Assembly: GCA_017438775.1 (NCBI GenBank)
Contig: JAFRUR010000070.1
Span: forward strand, 1-34,114
DNA from: Lachnospiraceae bacterium
GTDB lineage: Bacteria > Bacillota > Clostridia > Lachnospirales > Lachnospiraceae
Reading direction: 5' to 3'
DNA length: 34,114 nt
In this document: positions 1 through 7,908 of the stretch, one piece after another
Layout of the letters: every line of letters starts with the position of its first letter
Position numbering within the stretch: position 1 is the first letter of the stretch
Notes under the pieces: generated by a model
What the model saw: only the letters and a program-made list of their open reading frames with translations
What the model was told of the DNA's origin: nothing
Database searches by the model: none
Made by a program: the position numbers and the translations under genes

Positions 1-33
1 CCGCTCTTCTATGCTAAGATGTTTGTAGTTCAT
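1..33 (-). CDS. IS30-family transposase, N-terminal 11 codons only
   Basis: Read on the minus strand, an ATG at 33 opens MNYKHLSIEER and continues off the left edge. This opening is typical of IS30-family DDE transposases (N-terminal HTH followed by a DDE domain, not visible here). A strong GGAGGAG ribosome binding site sits just upstream (about 38-44). Only 11 residues are available, so the family call rests on a short match to a familiar opening. The insertion sequence end should lie somewhere between about 90 and 150, where AT-rich sequence gives way to the L,D-transpeptidase terminator. Confidence 0.6.
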   Translation of the reverse strand, partial: MNYKHLSIEER

Positions 34-151
34 ACGCTCCTCCTCTGTAGCTTTGGTGTGTGGTAGCTTCATTCTACACGAGGTTTGTATGAACTTCTTT
101 TTTATTCCGTTAACTGTTGCTCTTGATAGTATAATTCACCGGCGGAAACAG
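34..151. mobile_element. Probable left flank and terminal region of the IS30-type element
   Basis: This stretch is clearly more AT-rich than the rest of the window and lies directly upstream of the transposase start. It should contain the element's terminal inverted repeat and transposase promoter. The partner repeat lies outside the window, so the exact boundary cannot be set. No other gene was seen here. Confidence 0.35.
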
Positions 152-180
152 AAAGGGCATGCCTTCGGGCATGCCCTTTT
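152..180 (-). terminator. Intrinsic terminator downstream of the L,D-transpeptidase
   Basis: A perfect 12-bp stem (152-163 with 168-179) is closed by a TTCG tetraloop. On the minus strand the stem is followed by T-rich sequence, and on the plus strand by a T4 run, so it may stop transcription in both directions. It lies 25 bp past the stop codon of the minus-strand gene. Confidence 0.8.
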
Positions 181-204
181 CGCGTCTCGCGTATGGATTT
201 GTTC

Positions 205-1416
205 TCAGTACCCGCTCACCTTGCTCTCTTCCCCGATCACGACGCGGCAGCCGCTCTTCACGTGGGTCACGAGGTACTTCATGGAGTCCTCGGACATCGC
301 GATGCACCCGTGGGTGGGCGTGCGGTCCGAGTTGAACCCGTGCAGGAAGATGGCGCAGCCGCGGTACGGCGTGCATTCGGGGTAGTTGTAGTTGATGGCG
401 AGGCAGTAGTTGTAGCTGGGGATCTTGTCGATCAGGTGCTCCGTCGTGGTCCAGTCCGGCGTGACCGAGGGATCGGCCGTGCTGACGAACTTGTTGTAGT
501 ATTTGGACTCGGGGTCGTCCACCCAGTGCATCGTATCGTCCACCTGGGTGTAGCCGAGGGCGCAGCCGGGATCCGGGTTGCGGCCGAAGGCCTTGATGAT
601 GGAGAAAGCCCCGACGGGCGTCCGGTTGTCGCCCTCACGCTCCTTGTACAGGCCGTTGTAGGCGATCTTCCCGTTGGTGGTCATCAGGGTCTTCCACTGC
701 CCGTCGATCTTCTGGTACATGGCGATCTTGCAGTCCGTTCCGGCTGCGGGGGCCGTGACCAGGATGAACTGCTCGCAGCGCTGCGCCACGGCATAGCCGG
801 CCACCGGGTGGCTGTCGGCCGCCGTCGTGGTCTCCGGGGCCGTCGTCTCCGGCGCCTTGTCGGTCAGGTACTGCGAGGCGACGTAGGCTTCCCGGCCCTG
901 CCAGCGGACCCGGCTCCAGCCGTCGTCCGAGACAGCCAGCTGCTCGACCTTCGTTCCGATGGAAAGCTGTCCGAGGACTTCCCCGGCGGGCTGTTCCCTC
1001 ACGCGCACGTTGTCCGAGGCGTATAGGATGGCCTTCTTCTCGGTGAAGACGCGCGCCTGCGTGGTCGGAGGCGCTGTGGTGGGCGGGACCGTGGTCGCGG
1101 GCTCGGTCCCGTCTGCGGGAGAGCCGGTCAGATCGTTCAGGTCGTAGCGGTCGATTCCGCTGCCGGGGCCGCTTCCGTCGGTGCTGTCCGGGACCGCGGT
1201 GCTTCCCTCCGGAGGCGCTTCCGTGAGACCGGGAGGCGCCTGCGTGCCGGCCTGCGTGGTCCGGGGCGCCGCGGTGGTGAACACCATCGTGGGGTCGATC
1301 TCGGGGTCTTTCCGGCTGCAGCCGAGGACGGCGCACAGAAGCAGCACCGCGAGAAGAAACTGCGCGGTGCGGAGGACAGCCCTGCGGCGGGTCTGGTTGT
1401 GAGCAAGTGTATTCAT
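205..1416 (-). CDS. L,D-transpeptidase (YkuD) lipoprotein with SH3-like domain
   Basis: This is a 403-residue protein predicted to be anchored outside the membrane and to remodel peptidoglycan by 3-3 cross-linking or a related L,D-transpeptidation. The N-terminus has a basic stretch (TRRR), a hydrophobic core and the lipobox AVLGC. A Thr/Pro-rich linker and a bacterial SH3-type domain (about NVRVREQPAGEVLGQL to YVASQYL) follow, then a second Thr-rich linker. The C-terminal YkuD domain ends in FLHGFNS and THGCIAM, which hold the active-site His and Cys. The ATG at 1416 was preferred over an in-frame one at 1476 because it begins directly before the signal peptide and because a sigma-70-type promoter lies between the two. 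The gene is monocistronic, with its own terminator. Confidence 0.88.
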   Translation of the reverse strand: MNTLAHNQTRRRAVLRTAQFLLAVLLLCAVLGCSRKDPEIDPTMVFTTAAPRTTQAGTQAPPGLTEAPPEGSTAVPDSTDGSGPGSGIDRYDLNDLTGSPADGTEPATTVPPTTAPPTTQARVFTEKKAILYASDNVRVREQPAGEVLGQLSIGTKVEQLAVSDDGWSRVRWQGREAYVASQYLTDKAPETTAPETTTAADSHPVAGYAVAQRCEQFILVTAPAAGTDCKIAMYQKIDGQWKTLMTTNGKIAYNGLYKEREGDNRTPVGAFSIIKAFGRNPDPGCALGYTQVDDTMHWVDDPESKYYNKFVSTADPSVTPDWTTTEHLIDKIPSYNYCLAINYNYPECTPYRGCAIFLHGFNSDRTPTHGCIAMSEDSMKYLVTHVKSGCRVVIGEESKVSGY

Positions 1417-1422
1417 GTTTCT

Positions 1423-1451
1423 ACTATACCCCAAGCAGGCATTTTTCGCAA
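1423..1451 (-). promoter_or_regulatory. Promoter of the L,D-transpeptidase gene (leaderless)
   Basis: On the minus strand, TTGCGA (1451-1446) and TATAGT (1428-1423) are separated by exactly 17 bp. The A of the chosen start codon at 1416 lies seven bases past the -10 box, where transcription would be expected to begin, so the mRNA may have no 5' leader. A short palindrome (CGCAA-3-TTGCG, 1447-1459) overlaps the -35 box and could be an operator. Confidence 0.6.
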
Positions 1452-1685
1452 CAATTGCGGATGCGGCGTTTTTCACAGGGCCGGGCCGCGCCGTGTTTCA
1501 TTTCGGGCGGGCTTGTACATAAAACGGCCCGAAAACCGCGGAAAAACAGGCTTTTTTCCGGCTTTTTCCGCCGGGCGGGTTGTACAGTTTGTCGGAGAAA
1601 GCACCGGGATTTGCTCCGCCTATCGTGAATAATTCCCCATGTTTTCCGACTCCGGAGTAAAAAAATACATATTTTTAGGCATATA

Positions 1686-1713
1686 GCAAACAAAACACAT
1701 AGTTTTTTGCCGG
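1686..1713 (+). promoter_or_regulatory. Operator-like site shared with the nagB/araC region
   Basis: The site has outer GCAAA (1686-1690) and TTTTTTGC (1703-1710) halves around the core AACACATA (1694-1701). The same halves and identical core occur between nagB and the AraC gene (18216-18241, opposite orientation). A related half, ACATATTTTT, lies 30 bp upstream at 1667-1676. The site overlaps the -35 position of the importer promoter, a plausible position for an AraC-type activator. It was inferred from sequence similarity only. Confidence 0.45.
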
Positions 1714-1728
1714 TTTTTGGTATATAAT
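1700..1728 (+). promoter_or_regulatory. Promoter of the importer operon
   Basis: There is a perfect TATAAT at 1723-1728 but no recognisable -35 hexamer at 15-18 bp. That is the usual look of an activator-dependent promoter. The predicted leader runs about 105 nt to the lipoprotein start. Confidence 0.55.
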
Positions 1729-1840
1729 ACATACCAACAGCGGAGCCGTATGAGCGGGACTCCGCTCTGGGCGGGAAAACCCGCCGGAAACGGCTCCGGC
1801 AATGCTGCCGGGGAACTAGAAAACAGGAGGAATGAAGCAC

Positions 1841-2971
1841 ATGAAGAAAAGAGTATTTGCGATCCTGAGCCTGGTACTCGTGCTGGCGCTCGTGCTGGCC
1901 GCCTGCGGCGGGAACACCCCGTCCACCACGGCCGCGCCTTCCACGACCAAAGCTCCGGAGACCAAGGCTCCGGAGACCAAGGCACCCGAGTCCACCGAAG
2001 CCCCTGCCTATGTCCCGAAGGGACGCGTCGTCGTCTACTCCGCTTCCTCGGAAGACCAGAGAGATCTCGAGAAGAAGCTGTGGGCCGAGAAGTATCCGGA
2101 CTGCGAACTGGAATTCATCAGCGCCGGCTCCGGAGAACTGACTGCCCGTATCGAGGCCGAGAAGGACAGCCCCAAGGCTGACGTCATGATCGGCGGTTCC
2201 GCCTCCATCTACGCAGGTCTGGAGCCCTACCTGGAAGCCTACGTCTCCCCTGAGAAGGCCAACATCCTGCCTTCCTTCTCCGGAGATACCGACCTGTACA
2301 CCCCTGTGCAGATCAACGTGAACTCCATCATGGTCAACGACGAACTCCTCGCCAAGGCCGGCGTCACCATCGACGGCTGGGAGTCCCTGACCCAGGAAGC
2401 CCTGAAGGGCAAGATCAGCTTCTGCGATCCTTCCAGCGCCTCCTCTTCCCGCGAGCACATCATCAACATGCTGTGCGCGATGGCCAAGAAGGACGGCAAG
2501 CAGATGGATGACGAGTGGGATTTCGTGAAGAAGTTCCTGGCCAACCTTGACGGCAAGATGGCCACCTCCTCCTCCCAGGTCCCCGTGGCCGTGGCGAACG
2601 GAGAGTACGTGGTCGGCACCACCAACGAGGAACTCATCATCTCCCTGATGCTGGACGGCGTGAAGGTCCACCCCGTGTACGCGAAGGAAGGCATCACTCT
2701 CCGCAACTCCTTCATGGGTCTGATCAAGGGCGGCCCCAACCCCGAGAACGGCAAGGCCTACATCGACTTCATGCTTTCCAAGGAAGTGCAGCAGGCCCAC
2801 GCGGACGAACTGCATCAGCGCTCCGTGCGCCCTGACGTCAACTTCGCGGGTCTGGAAGGCATCCCTGCCTCCGATCAGCTGCCGGCCCTGAACTACCCGA
2901 CCGAGTGGGTCAACGCGAACAAGGACCTCAAGACCAAGCTGCAGGAAATCATCTCCAACCTGGGCAAGTAA
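1841..2971 (+). CDS. ABC importer substrate-binding lipoprotein (Fbp/Afu-like)
   Basis: This 376-residue extracellular binding protein captures the importer's ligand. It has a signal peptide with lipobox LAAC (lipidated Cys22), a Thr/Pro linker containing repeated KAPET units, and the family-1 solute-binding fold (VVVYSASSEDQ, then GSGELTARIEAEKD). This resembles the FbpA/AfuA/IdiA and phosphonate-binding group. I could not see the paired tyrosines typical of ferric-iron binders, and the neighbours are amino-sugar genes, so a sugar or sugar phosphate is more likely than iron. Known AfuA proteins bind hexose phosphates. The start at 1841 is preferred over 1832 because AGGAGG (1825-1830) is 10 nt away rather than 1 nt. 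A strong hairpin follows the stop codon, and ATPase and permease genes come next. Confidence 0.85.
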   Translation: MKKRVFAILSLVLVLALVLAACGGNTPSTTAAPSTTKAPETKAPETKAPESTEAPAYVPKGRVVVYSASSEDQRDLEKKLWAEKYPDCELEFISAGSGELTARIEAEKDSPKADVMIGGSASIYAGLEPYLEAYVSPEKANILPSFSGDTDLYTPVQINVNSIMVNDELLAKAGVTIDGWESLTQEALKGKISFCDPSSASSSREHIINMLCAMAKKDGKQMDDEWDFVKKFLANLDGKMATSSSQVPVAVANGEYVVGTTNEELIISLMLDGVKVHPVYAKEGITLRNSFMGLIKGGPNPENGKAYIDFMLSKEVQQAHADELHQRSVRPDVNFAGLEGIPASDQLPALNYPTEWVNANKDLKTKLQEIISNLGK

Positions 2972-3015
2972 TGCAGCCGGGCCTCACGTAAGGCGTCATC
3001 GGAAATCGATCATCG

Positions 3016-3046
3016 TGCCCCGTTGTCAGATTCTGGCAACGGGGCA
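3016..3046 (+). other. Intercistronic hairpin after the binding-protein gene
   Basis: TGCCCCGTTG (3016-3025) pairs with CAACGGGGCA (3037-3046). The stem extends inward through one G-U pair and CAG/CTG to a three-base loop, about 14 bp in all. There is no T-run, so it is more likely to protect the upstream mRNA or attenuate than to terminate. This fits the usual need for more binding protein than ATPase and permease. Confidence 0.6.
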
Positions 3047-3068
3047 TTGAGAAAGAAGGAGAAGGACA

Positions 3069-4175
3069 GTGGCAGTTGCAATTCATATCAAAAACACCAA
3101 AAAGCAGTACGAGGACAACGTCGTTATCCGGGATCTTTCGCTCGATATCGAGCCCGGGGAACTCTTCACCCTTCTCGGACCCTCCGGCTGCGGCAAGACG
3201 ACGCTCCTGCGCATGATCGCGGGCTTCAACTCCATCGAGAACGGCACCATCGCCTTTGACGATCTGGTCATCAACCGCATTCCCGTCCACAAGAGGAATT
3301 TCGGCATGGTGTTCCAGAACTACGCGATTTTCCCGAATATGACAGTTTACCGGAACATCGAGTACGGTCTGAAGAATAAAAAGCTCCCGAAGGAAGAGAT
3401 CGCAAAGCGCGTGGAAGAGATCATGGAGACGGTCCAGATCACGCAGTACAAGGACCGCTATCCGGATAAGCTTTCCGGCGGACAGCAGCAGCGCGTGGCC
3501 CTGGCCCGCGCCATCGTCGTGATGCCTCAGGTCCTGCTCATGGACGAGCCGCTGTCCAACCTGGACGCGAAGCTCCGCATCGAGATGCGCGAGGCCATCC
3601 GCGAGATCCAGAAGAAGATCGGCATCACCACCGTGTACGTGACGCACGACCAGGAGGAGGCCCTGGCCATCTCCGACCGCATTGCCGTCATGAACAAGGG
3701 CGACATCCAGCAGGTGGAGACGCCCGAGCGCATCTATCTGCGCCCGTACAACACCTTCGTGGCGGATTTCATCGGCCACTCGAACCGCGTGGAGGGCACC
3801 GTTGTCGGCGCCGGCCCCGAGGGCACGCGCATCAAGCTCCCGGACGGCCCGGACATCACGGTGAAGGGCGTCAGGCCTCTCGCTGCCGGGACGGAGATCC
3901 TGGTCTACGTCCGTCCGGAGGAATTCATGTTCGTCCGCGAGGGCGAGGGCATGAAGGGCACGGTCCAGGTCAAGCGCTTCCTGGGCAAGTACGTGCAGTA
4001 CATCGTGGACTGCGGCCTGGGCTACAACGTGGAAGTCACGTCGGAGGCCTCGCGGGTGGAGGACATCCACCAGGAGGGCGAGACCGTGTACCTGGGCATG
4101 AACGTCTACAAGATCAACCTGTTTGACAAGGAGACCGGCACCACGCTGATCGAGGGAGTCAAGAGCAATGTTTAA
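3069..4175 (+). CDS. ABC importer ATPase (PotA/FbpC type)
   Basis: This 368-residue cytoplasmic ATPase powers the importer. Walker A is GPSGCGKTT, the Q-loop is in VFQNYAIF, the ABC signature is LSGGQQQR, Walker B is LLMDEPLSNLD, and the H-loop is in VTHDQEEA. The C-terminal third looks like the TOBE/OB regulatory domain of the PotA/FbpC/MalK group. The start codon is GTG, with AAGGAG seven bases upstream; the protein opens MAVAIHIKNTKK. It overlaps the permease start by 8 bp, indicating translational coupling. Confidence 0.93.
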   Translation: MAVAIHIKNTKKQYEDNVVIRDLSLDIEPGELFTLLGPSGCGKTTLLRMIAGFNSIENGTIAFDDLVINRIPVHKRNFGMVFQNYAIFPNMTVYRNIEYGLKNKKLPKEEIAKRVEEIMETVQITQYKDRYPDKLSGGQQQRVALARAIVVMPQVLLMDEPLSNLDAKLRIEMREAIREIQKKIGITTVYVTHDQEEALAISDRIAVMNKGDIQQVETPERIYLRPYNTFVADFIGHSNRVEGTVVGAGPEGTRIKLPDGPDITVKGVRPLAAGTEILVYVRPEEFMFVREGEGMKGTVQVKRFLGKYVQYIVDCGLGYNVEVTSEASRVEDIHQEGETVYLGMNVYKINLFDKETGTTLIEGVKSNV

Positions 4176-5931
4176 GAAGGGATACCGTTTTGACTTCTGG
4201 AGCTTCATGACGGTCGTCTCGCTGGTATTCTTCGGGCTCTTCCTTATTATCCCCGTGATCCGGCTCGTCATGAACGCCTTCCAGGACGTGGATGCTCCCG
4301 GGAAGTTCTCGATCGCGAACTTTGCCCGGTTCGTGTCCACGCAGTATTACCGGGGCGCTGTCTGGAACTCGGTCAAGGTCACGCTCTGCGGCACCGTCCT
4401 GGCCTCCGTCATCGGCGTGTCCATGGCCTATATCACCACCAACTTCAAGATCTTCGGCATGAAGGTGCTCAACATCATCATTATCATGTCGATGTTCTCG
4501 CCGCCCTTCATCGGCGCGTATTCCTGGATCCTCATGTTCGGGCGCGCCGGTGCCATCACCAAGTTCTTTGCGAACTTCGGAATCGAACTGCCCACGATCT
4601 ACGGCTTCAACGGCATCCTGCTGGTCTTCACGACGCACCTGTTCATCTACATGTACATGTACACGAAGGGCGCGCTCAAGAAGGTCGACAAGAGCCTGGA
4701 CGAGGCCGCGGAGAGCCTGGGCGACCACGGCCTCAAGAAGATCGTGAAGGTCAGTCTTCCGCTCGTCACGCCTACCATCCTGTCGGGCGCGGCCATCATC
4801 TTCCTGCGGGCCTTCGCGGACTACGGCACCCCCCGCCTGATCGGTGAGGGCTACATCACCATGCCGGTCCTGGTCTACAACGAGTGGCTGTCGGAAGAGG
4901 GCGGCGACGCGTTCTTTGCGTCCAGCATCGCCTTCATCATGATCTTCATCGCCATCGTGGTGTTCCTGCTGCAGATGCACTTCTCGCGCAAGAACTACAA
5001 CATGAACATGCTGAACCCGCCGGTGGCCAAGAAGTTCCGCAACCCTGTGGGTGCGTTCTTTGCCCACCTGTTCGTGTACGGCGTCACTTTCCTGGCCTTC
5101 CTGCCGGTGCTCTACTGCATCCAGCTCTCGTTCCGCGAGGTGCGCCACGGCATCATCCAGAAGACCTGGACCTTCTCGAACTACTCGAAGGCCTGGAGCG
5201 ACATGGGCCGCGCGATCACGAACACCTTCAAGTTCGGCATCATCGCCATCATCGTCATCGTCATCTTCGGCACGATGTTCGCGTACATCACCGTGCGCCG
5301 CAAGAGCATCTTCTCCAAGATTCTGGACGCCTGTGCCCAGATGCCGTACGTCATCTCCGGCACGATCTTCGGTCTGATGCTCCTGATCTGCTACAACAGC
5401 GGCTTCGGCATCCCGCACACCTTCTCGCCGGAAATGACGGAGAGGATCGCGAACGAGAGGACGGTGGAGATCCTCGGACACTTCCTTGTATTCACCAAGG
5501 AGTCCATCAACTTCCTGGCCCTGGGCGGCACGGGAACGATCATCGTCATCTCGTACATCGTGCGCCGCATGCCGTACACCCTGCGTTCCTCGGCCTCGAT
5601 CCTGCGGCAGATCAGCCCCAGCATCGACGAGGCCTCGGCCAGCCTGGGCTACGGCTCTATCCCGACCTTCTTTAAGGTCACGATGCCCGTCATGATGCCC
5701 GGTATCGTCTCGGGCGCCATCCTGTCGTGGATCACGCTCATCCAGGAGCTGTCCTCGACCCTCATGCTGTACACCAACCGGACCGCGACCATCACGGTCA
5801 CGATGTTCCAACAGGTCAACCGCGGCGCCTACGGCGTGGCCTCCGCACTGGCGACCATCCTGATCACCGTGGTCATCCTGTCGATGCTTCTGTTCTTCCG
5901 GCTGACCGGAAACACAGACGTGGATATGTAA
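4168..5931 (+). CDS. ABC importer fused double permease (FbpB type)
   Basis: This 587-residue inner-membrane protein has two binding-protein-dependent permease domains in tandem. Each has about six hydrophobic segments and an EAA-like loop: DEAAESLGDHGLKKI in the first half and DEASASLGYGSIPTF in the second. One polypeptide would therefore supply both membrane halves, as in FbpB-type and 2-aminoethylphosphonate importers. The start overlaps the ATPase stop, with GGGAG upstream. The transported compound cannot be read from the sequence; see the binding protein and the gene neighbourhood. Confidence 0.92.
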   Translation: MFKKGYRFDFWSFMTVVSLVFFGLFLIIPVIRLVMNAFQDVDAPGKFSIANFARFVSTQYYRGAVWNSVKVTLCGTVLASVIGVSMAYITTNFKIFGMKVLNIIIIMSMFSPPFIGAYSWILMFGRAGAITKFFANFGIELPTIYGFNGILLVFTTHLFIYMYMYTKGALKKVDKSLDEAAESLGDHGLKKIVKVSLPLVTPTILSGAAIIFLRAFADYGTPRLIGEGYITMPVLVYNEWLSEEGGDAFFASSIAFIMIFIAIVVFLLQMHFSRKNYNMNMLNPPVAKKFRNPVGAFFAHLFVYGVTFLAFLPVLYCIQLSFREVRHGIIQKTWTFSNYSKAWSDMGRAITNTFKFGIIAIIVIVIFGTMFAYITVRRKSIFSKILDACAQMPYVISGTIFGLMLLICYNSGFGIPHTFSPEMTERIANERTVEILGHFLVFTKESINFLALGGTGTIIVISYIVRRMPYTLRSSASILRQISPSIDEASASLGYGSIPTFFKVTMPVMMPGIVSGAILSWITLIQELSSTLMLYTNRTATITVTMFQQVNRGAYGVASALATILITVVILSMLLFFRLTGNTDVDM

Positions 5932-5935
5932 AAAC

Positions 5936-5990
5936 CGCGCGGCACCAGCCCGGGTCGGGGGCGCAGATCTGCTCCCGGCCCGGCCGCGCG
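5936..5990 (+). other. Intercistronic hairpin between permease and HAD genes
   Basis: CGCGCGGC (5936-5943) pairs with GCCGCGCG (5983-5990). An inner CCGGGTCGGG / CCCGGCCCGG stem surrounds the self-complementary GCAGATCTGC. There is no T-run. It may segment the polycistronic mRNA, reducing or stabilising parts of it. Confidence 0.5.
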
Positions 5991-6020
5991 TCCAACTTCG
6001 AAAACAAGGAGGATCCGCCC

Positions 6021-6893
6021 ATGGGATCTCATAAGAATTTGACCAAAAAGGAAGCCCAGGAGAAGATCAAACTGATTACCCTGGATTTTGACGGGACCCT
6101 GCTGCAGAAGGACCAGACCTGGATCTCCTTCCGCAACATCCATGCCCTGCGCGAGTGCCAGAGGAGGGGCATCATCTGCGTGCCCTGCTCGGGCCGCAGC
6201 GCCAACATGTTCCCGCCGCAGATCGACCGCGACATGACCTTCCGCTACTGGGTCACGGCGGCCGGCAGCCGCGTGATCGACCGCTGGACGGGAGAGGTCC
6301 TCTACTGCGAGACCTTCACCCCCGAACAGGGTGCGGACCTGGCCCGTCTGTATGAGGGCCAGGGCATCTACTCCGAGGTCGCGGCCGACGGCAGCCTGTA
6401 CTTTGAGCAGGCCGTCCTGGACGAGATCTGGAAGTATCCCGTGCCGCCGCATCACGTCTGGTACGTGGATTCCGGCAAGCAGATCGGCGTGCGCGGCAAG
6501 CTCTCGGAGTTCATCCTCCAGGAGCAGCTGGGCGTGGAAAAGTACAATCTCTACGGCGTGCCCGAGGACAAGCAGGACGCCATCATCGAGGGGCTCAAGG
6601 TGCGCCCGTATGTGGAATTCCTGGACGGCAGCCGTAAGGACATCCAGTTCTACAGCACCAACACGGACCGCGTCGCAGCCATGCAGACCCTGCTCGACCG
6701 CCTCGGCCTCACCTTTGACAACGTGATGAGCCTGGGCGACTCCATGGGCATGGACGCCTCCATGATCACCCGCGCCGGCCTCGGCATCGCCATGGAGAAC
6801 GGCGACGAGCGCCTTAAGGAAGTGGCGGACGACGTGACGGCGCGCTTCGATCAGGACGGCGTGGCCAAGGCCATCGAGAAGTGGCTCCTGTGA
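6021..6893 (+). CDS. HAD-IIB (Cof-type) phosphatase
   Basis: This 290-residue cytosolic hydrolase of the haloacid dehalogenase superfamily probably dephosphorylates a sugar phosphate. Motif I is LDFDGTLL (nucleophile Asp and general acid Asp). Motif II lies in VPCSGRS. The C-terminal SLGDSMGMDASM followed by AGLGIAMENGDE is the classical Cof signature. The ATG at 6021 has AAGGAGG eight bases upstream; earlier in-frame codons would overlap the permease gene. It is followed after 10 bp by a second HAD gene, so the importer is linked to two phosphatases, consistent with a phosphorylated or to-be-dephosphorylated sugar. The substrate is unknown. Confidence 0.88.
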   Translation: MGSHKNLTKKEAQEKIKLITLDFDGTLLQKDQTWISFRNIHALRECQRRGIICVPCSGRSANMFPPQIDRDMTFRYWVTAAGSRVIDRWTGEVLYCETFTPEQGADLARLYEGQGIYSEVAADGSLYFEQAVLDEIWKYPVPPHHVWYVDSGKQIGVRGKLSEFILQEQLGVEKYNLYGVPEDKQDAIIEGLKVRPYVEFLDGSRKDIQFYSTNTDRVAAMQTLLDRLGLTFDNVMSLGDSMGMDASMITRAGLGIAMENGDERLKEVADDVTARFDQDGVAKAIEKWLL

Positions 6894-6903
6894 GGTACCG
6901 CAC

Positions 6904-7782
6904 ATGAAAACGCATGCTCTGGAACAGGAATATGTTCCGCATCATGAGTATCTGGTCTGCATCGACTCGGACGGATGTGCGTTCGACACCATGGAGATCA
7001 AGCAGAAGGAGTGCTTCATCCCGGCCGGAATCGAGCACTTTGACCTGCAGCCCGTCTCCAGTCTGGCACGCGAGACGTGGGAGTTTGTGAACCTCTACTC
7101 CAAGACCCGCGGCACCAACCGGTTCAACGCGCTCCTGCGCGTGCTGGACCTTCTGCGGGAGCGGCCGGAAGCCGTCCAGAGGGGCTACAGGCCCTTCGAC
7201 TACGAGGTCTTCCGTCACTGGGTCGAGACGGCCCCCCTGCTCAATAACGACGCGGTGGCGGCCCTCGCGGAGACGGAGCCGGTGATGAAGCGCATCATCG
7301 ACTGGTCCCTGGACGTGAACCGCCGCATCGCGCACATGGTGCACGGCATCCCGCCCTTCCCCTTCGTGCGGGAGAGCCTGGAGAAGATCTCGAAGACGGC
7401 GGATATCGTCATCGTCTCGGCGACGCCGCGCGAGGCCCTCGTGAAGGAGTGGACCGAACACGGGATCGACAGATACGTGAACGTCCTCGGGGCACAGGAG
7501 GACGGCAGCAAGGCGGAGATCATCGCCGCCGTAAAGGGCACCTATGCTCCGGACCATGTGCTCATGATGGGCGATGCCCCGGGCGACCACAAGGCGGCCG
7601 ATAAAAACGGCGTGCTGTTTTACCCGATCCGTCCTCTGGACGAAGTGGCCTCCTGGGAGGAGTTTTTCCGCGAGGACGCGGACCGGTTCCTCGCCGGCAC
7701 CTACGCAGGCGATGTGATGAGAGATCGTCACGCGCGCTTCGATGCCTGCCTGCCCGAGGAGCCACCCTGGAAGAAGGCCTGA
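6904..7782 (+). CDS. HAD-family hydrolase, second in tandem
   Basis: This is a 292-residue HAD hydrolase unlike its neighbour. Motif I is CIDSDGCAFD (Asp nucleophile plus Asp at +2). A large helical insert follows as a cap domain, then motif II in IVSATPREAL. The acidic motif is LMMGDAPGDHKAA. The layout is closer to the phosphonatase/beta-phosphoglucomutase side of the superfamily than to Cof proteins. No specific substrate can be assigned. It is the last gene of the importer transcript, ending 11 bp before a strong terminator. Confidence 0.82.
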   Translation: MKTHALEQEYVPHHEYLVCIDSDGCAFDTMEIKQKECFIPAGIEHFDLQPVSSLARETWEFVNLYSKTRGTNRFNALLRVLDLLRERPEAVQRGYRPFDYEVFRHWVETAPLLNNDAVAALAETEPVMKRIIDWSLDVNRRIAHMVHGIPPFPFVRESLEKISKTADIVIVSATPREALVKEWTEHGIDRYVNVLGAQEDGSKAEIIAAVKGTYAPDHVLMMGDAPGDHKAADKNGVLFYPIRPLDEVASWEEFFREDADRFLAGTYAGDVMRDRHARFDACLPEEPPWKKA

Positions 7783-7792
7783 CAAAAAAACC

Positions 7793-7820
7793 GAGCGGCT
7801 CCGAAAGGGCCGCTCTTTTT
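7793..7820 (+). terminator. Rho-independent terminator of the importer operon
   Basis: GAGCGGC (7793-7799) pairs with GCCGCTC (7809-7815) and is followed by five T residues (7816-7820). Confidence 0.88.
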
Positions 7821-7908
7821 CCTTTTCGGGCGGTTCGGCCCGCCGGTGCTGCCGAAACCGGGGAAACGCAGGATCTGTGGATGCTGTTTCCGAAAGTGAG
7901 GGAATCCA

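Noticed and set aside
4159..5811. A 550-codon minus-strand open frame over the permease
   Set aside because: It is a composition shadow of the permease, low-complexity and rich in Asp/Arg/His, with no recognisable domain.
1841..5931. Annotation as a ferric-iron importer
   Set aside because: The binding protein lacks the visible paired tyrosines of iron binders, and the surrounding genes and shared operator point to amino-sugar metabolism. Iron cannot be excluded without binding data.
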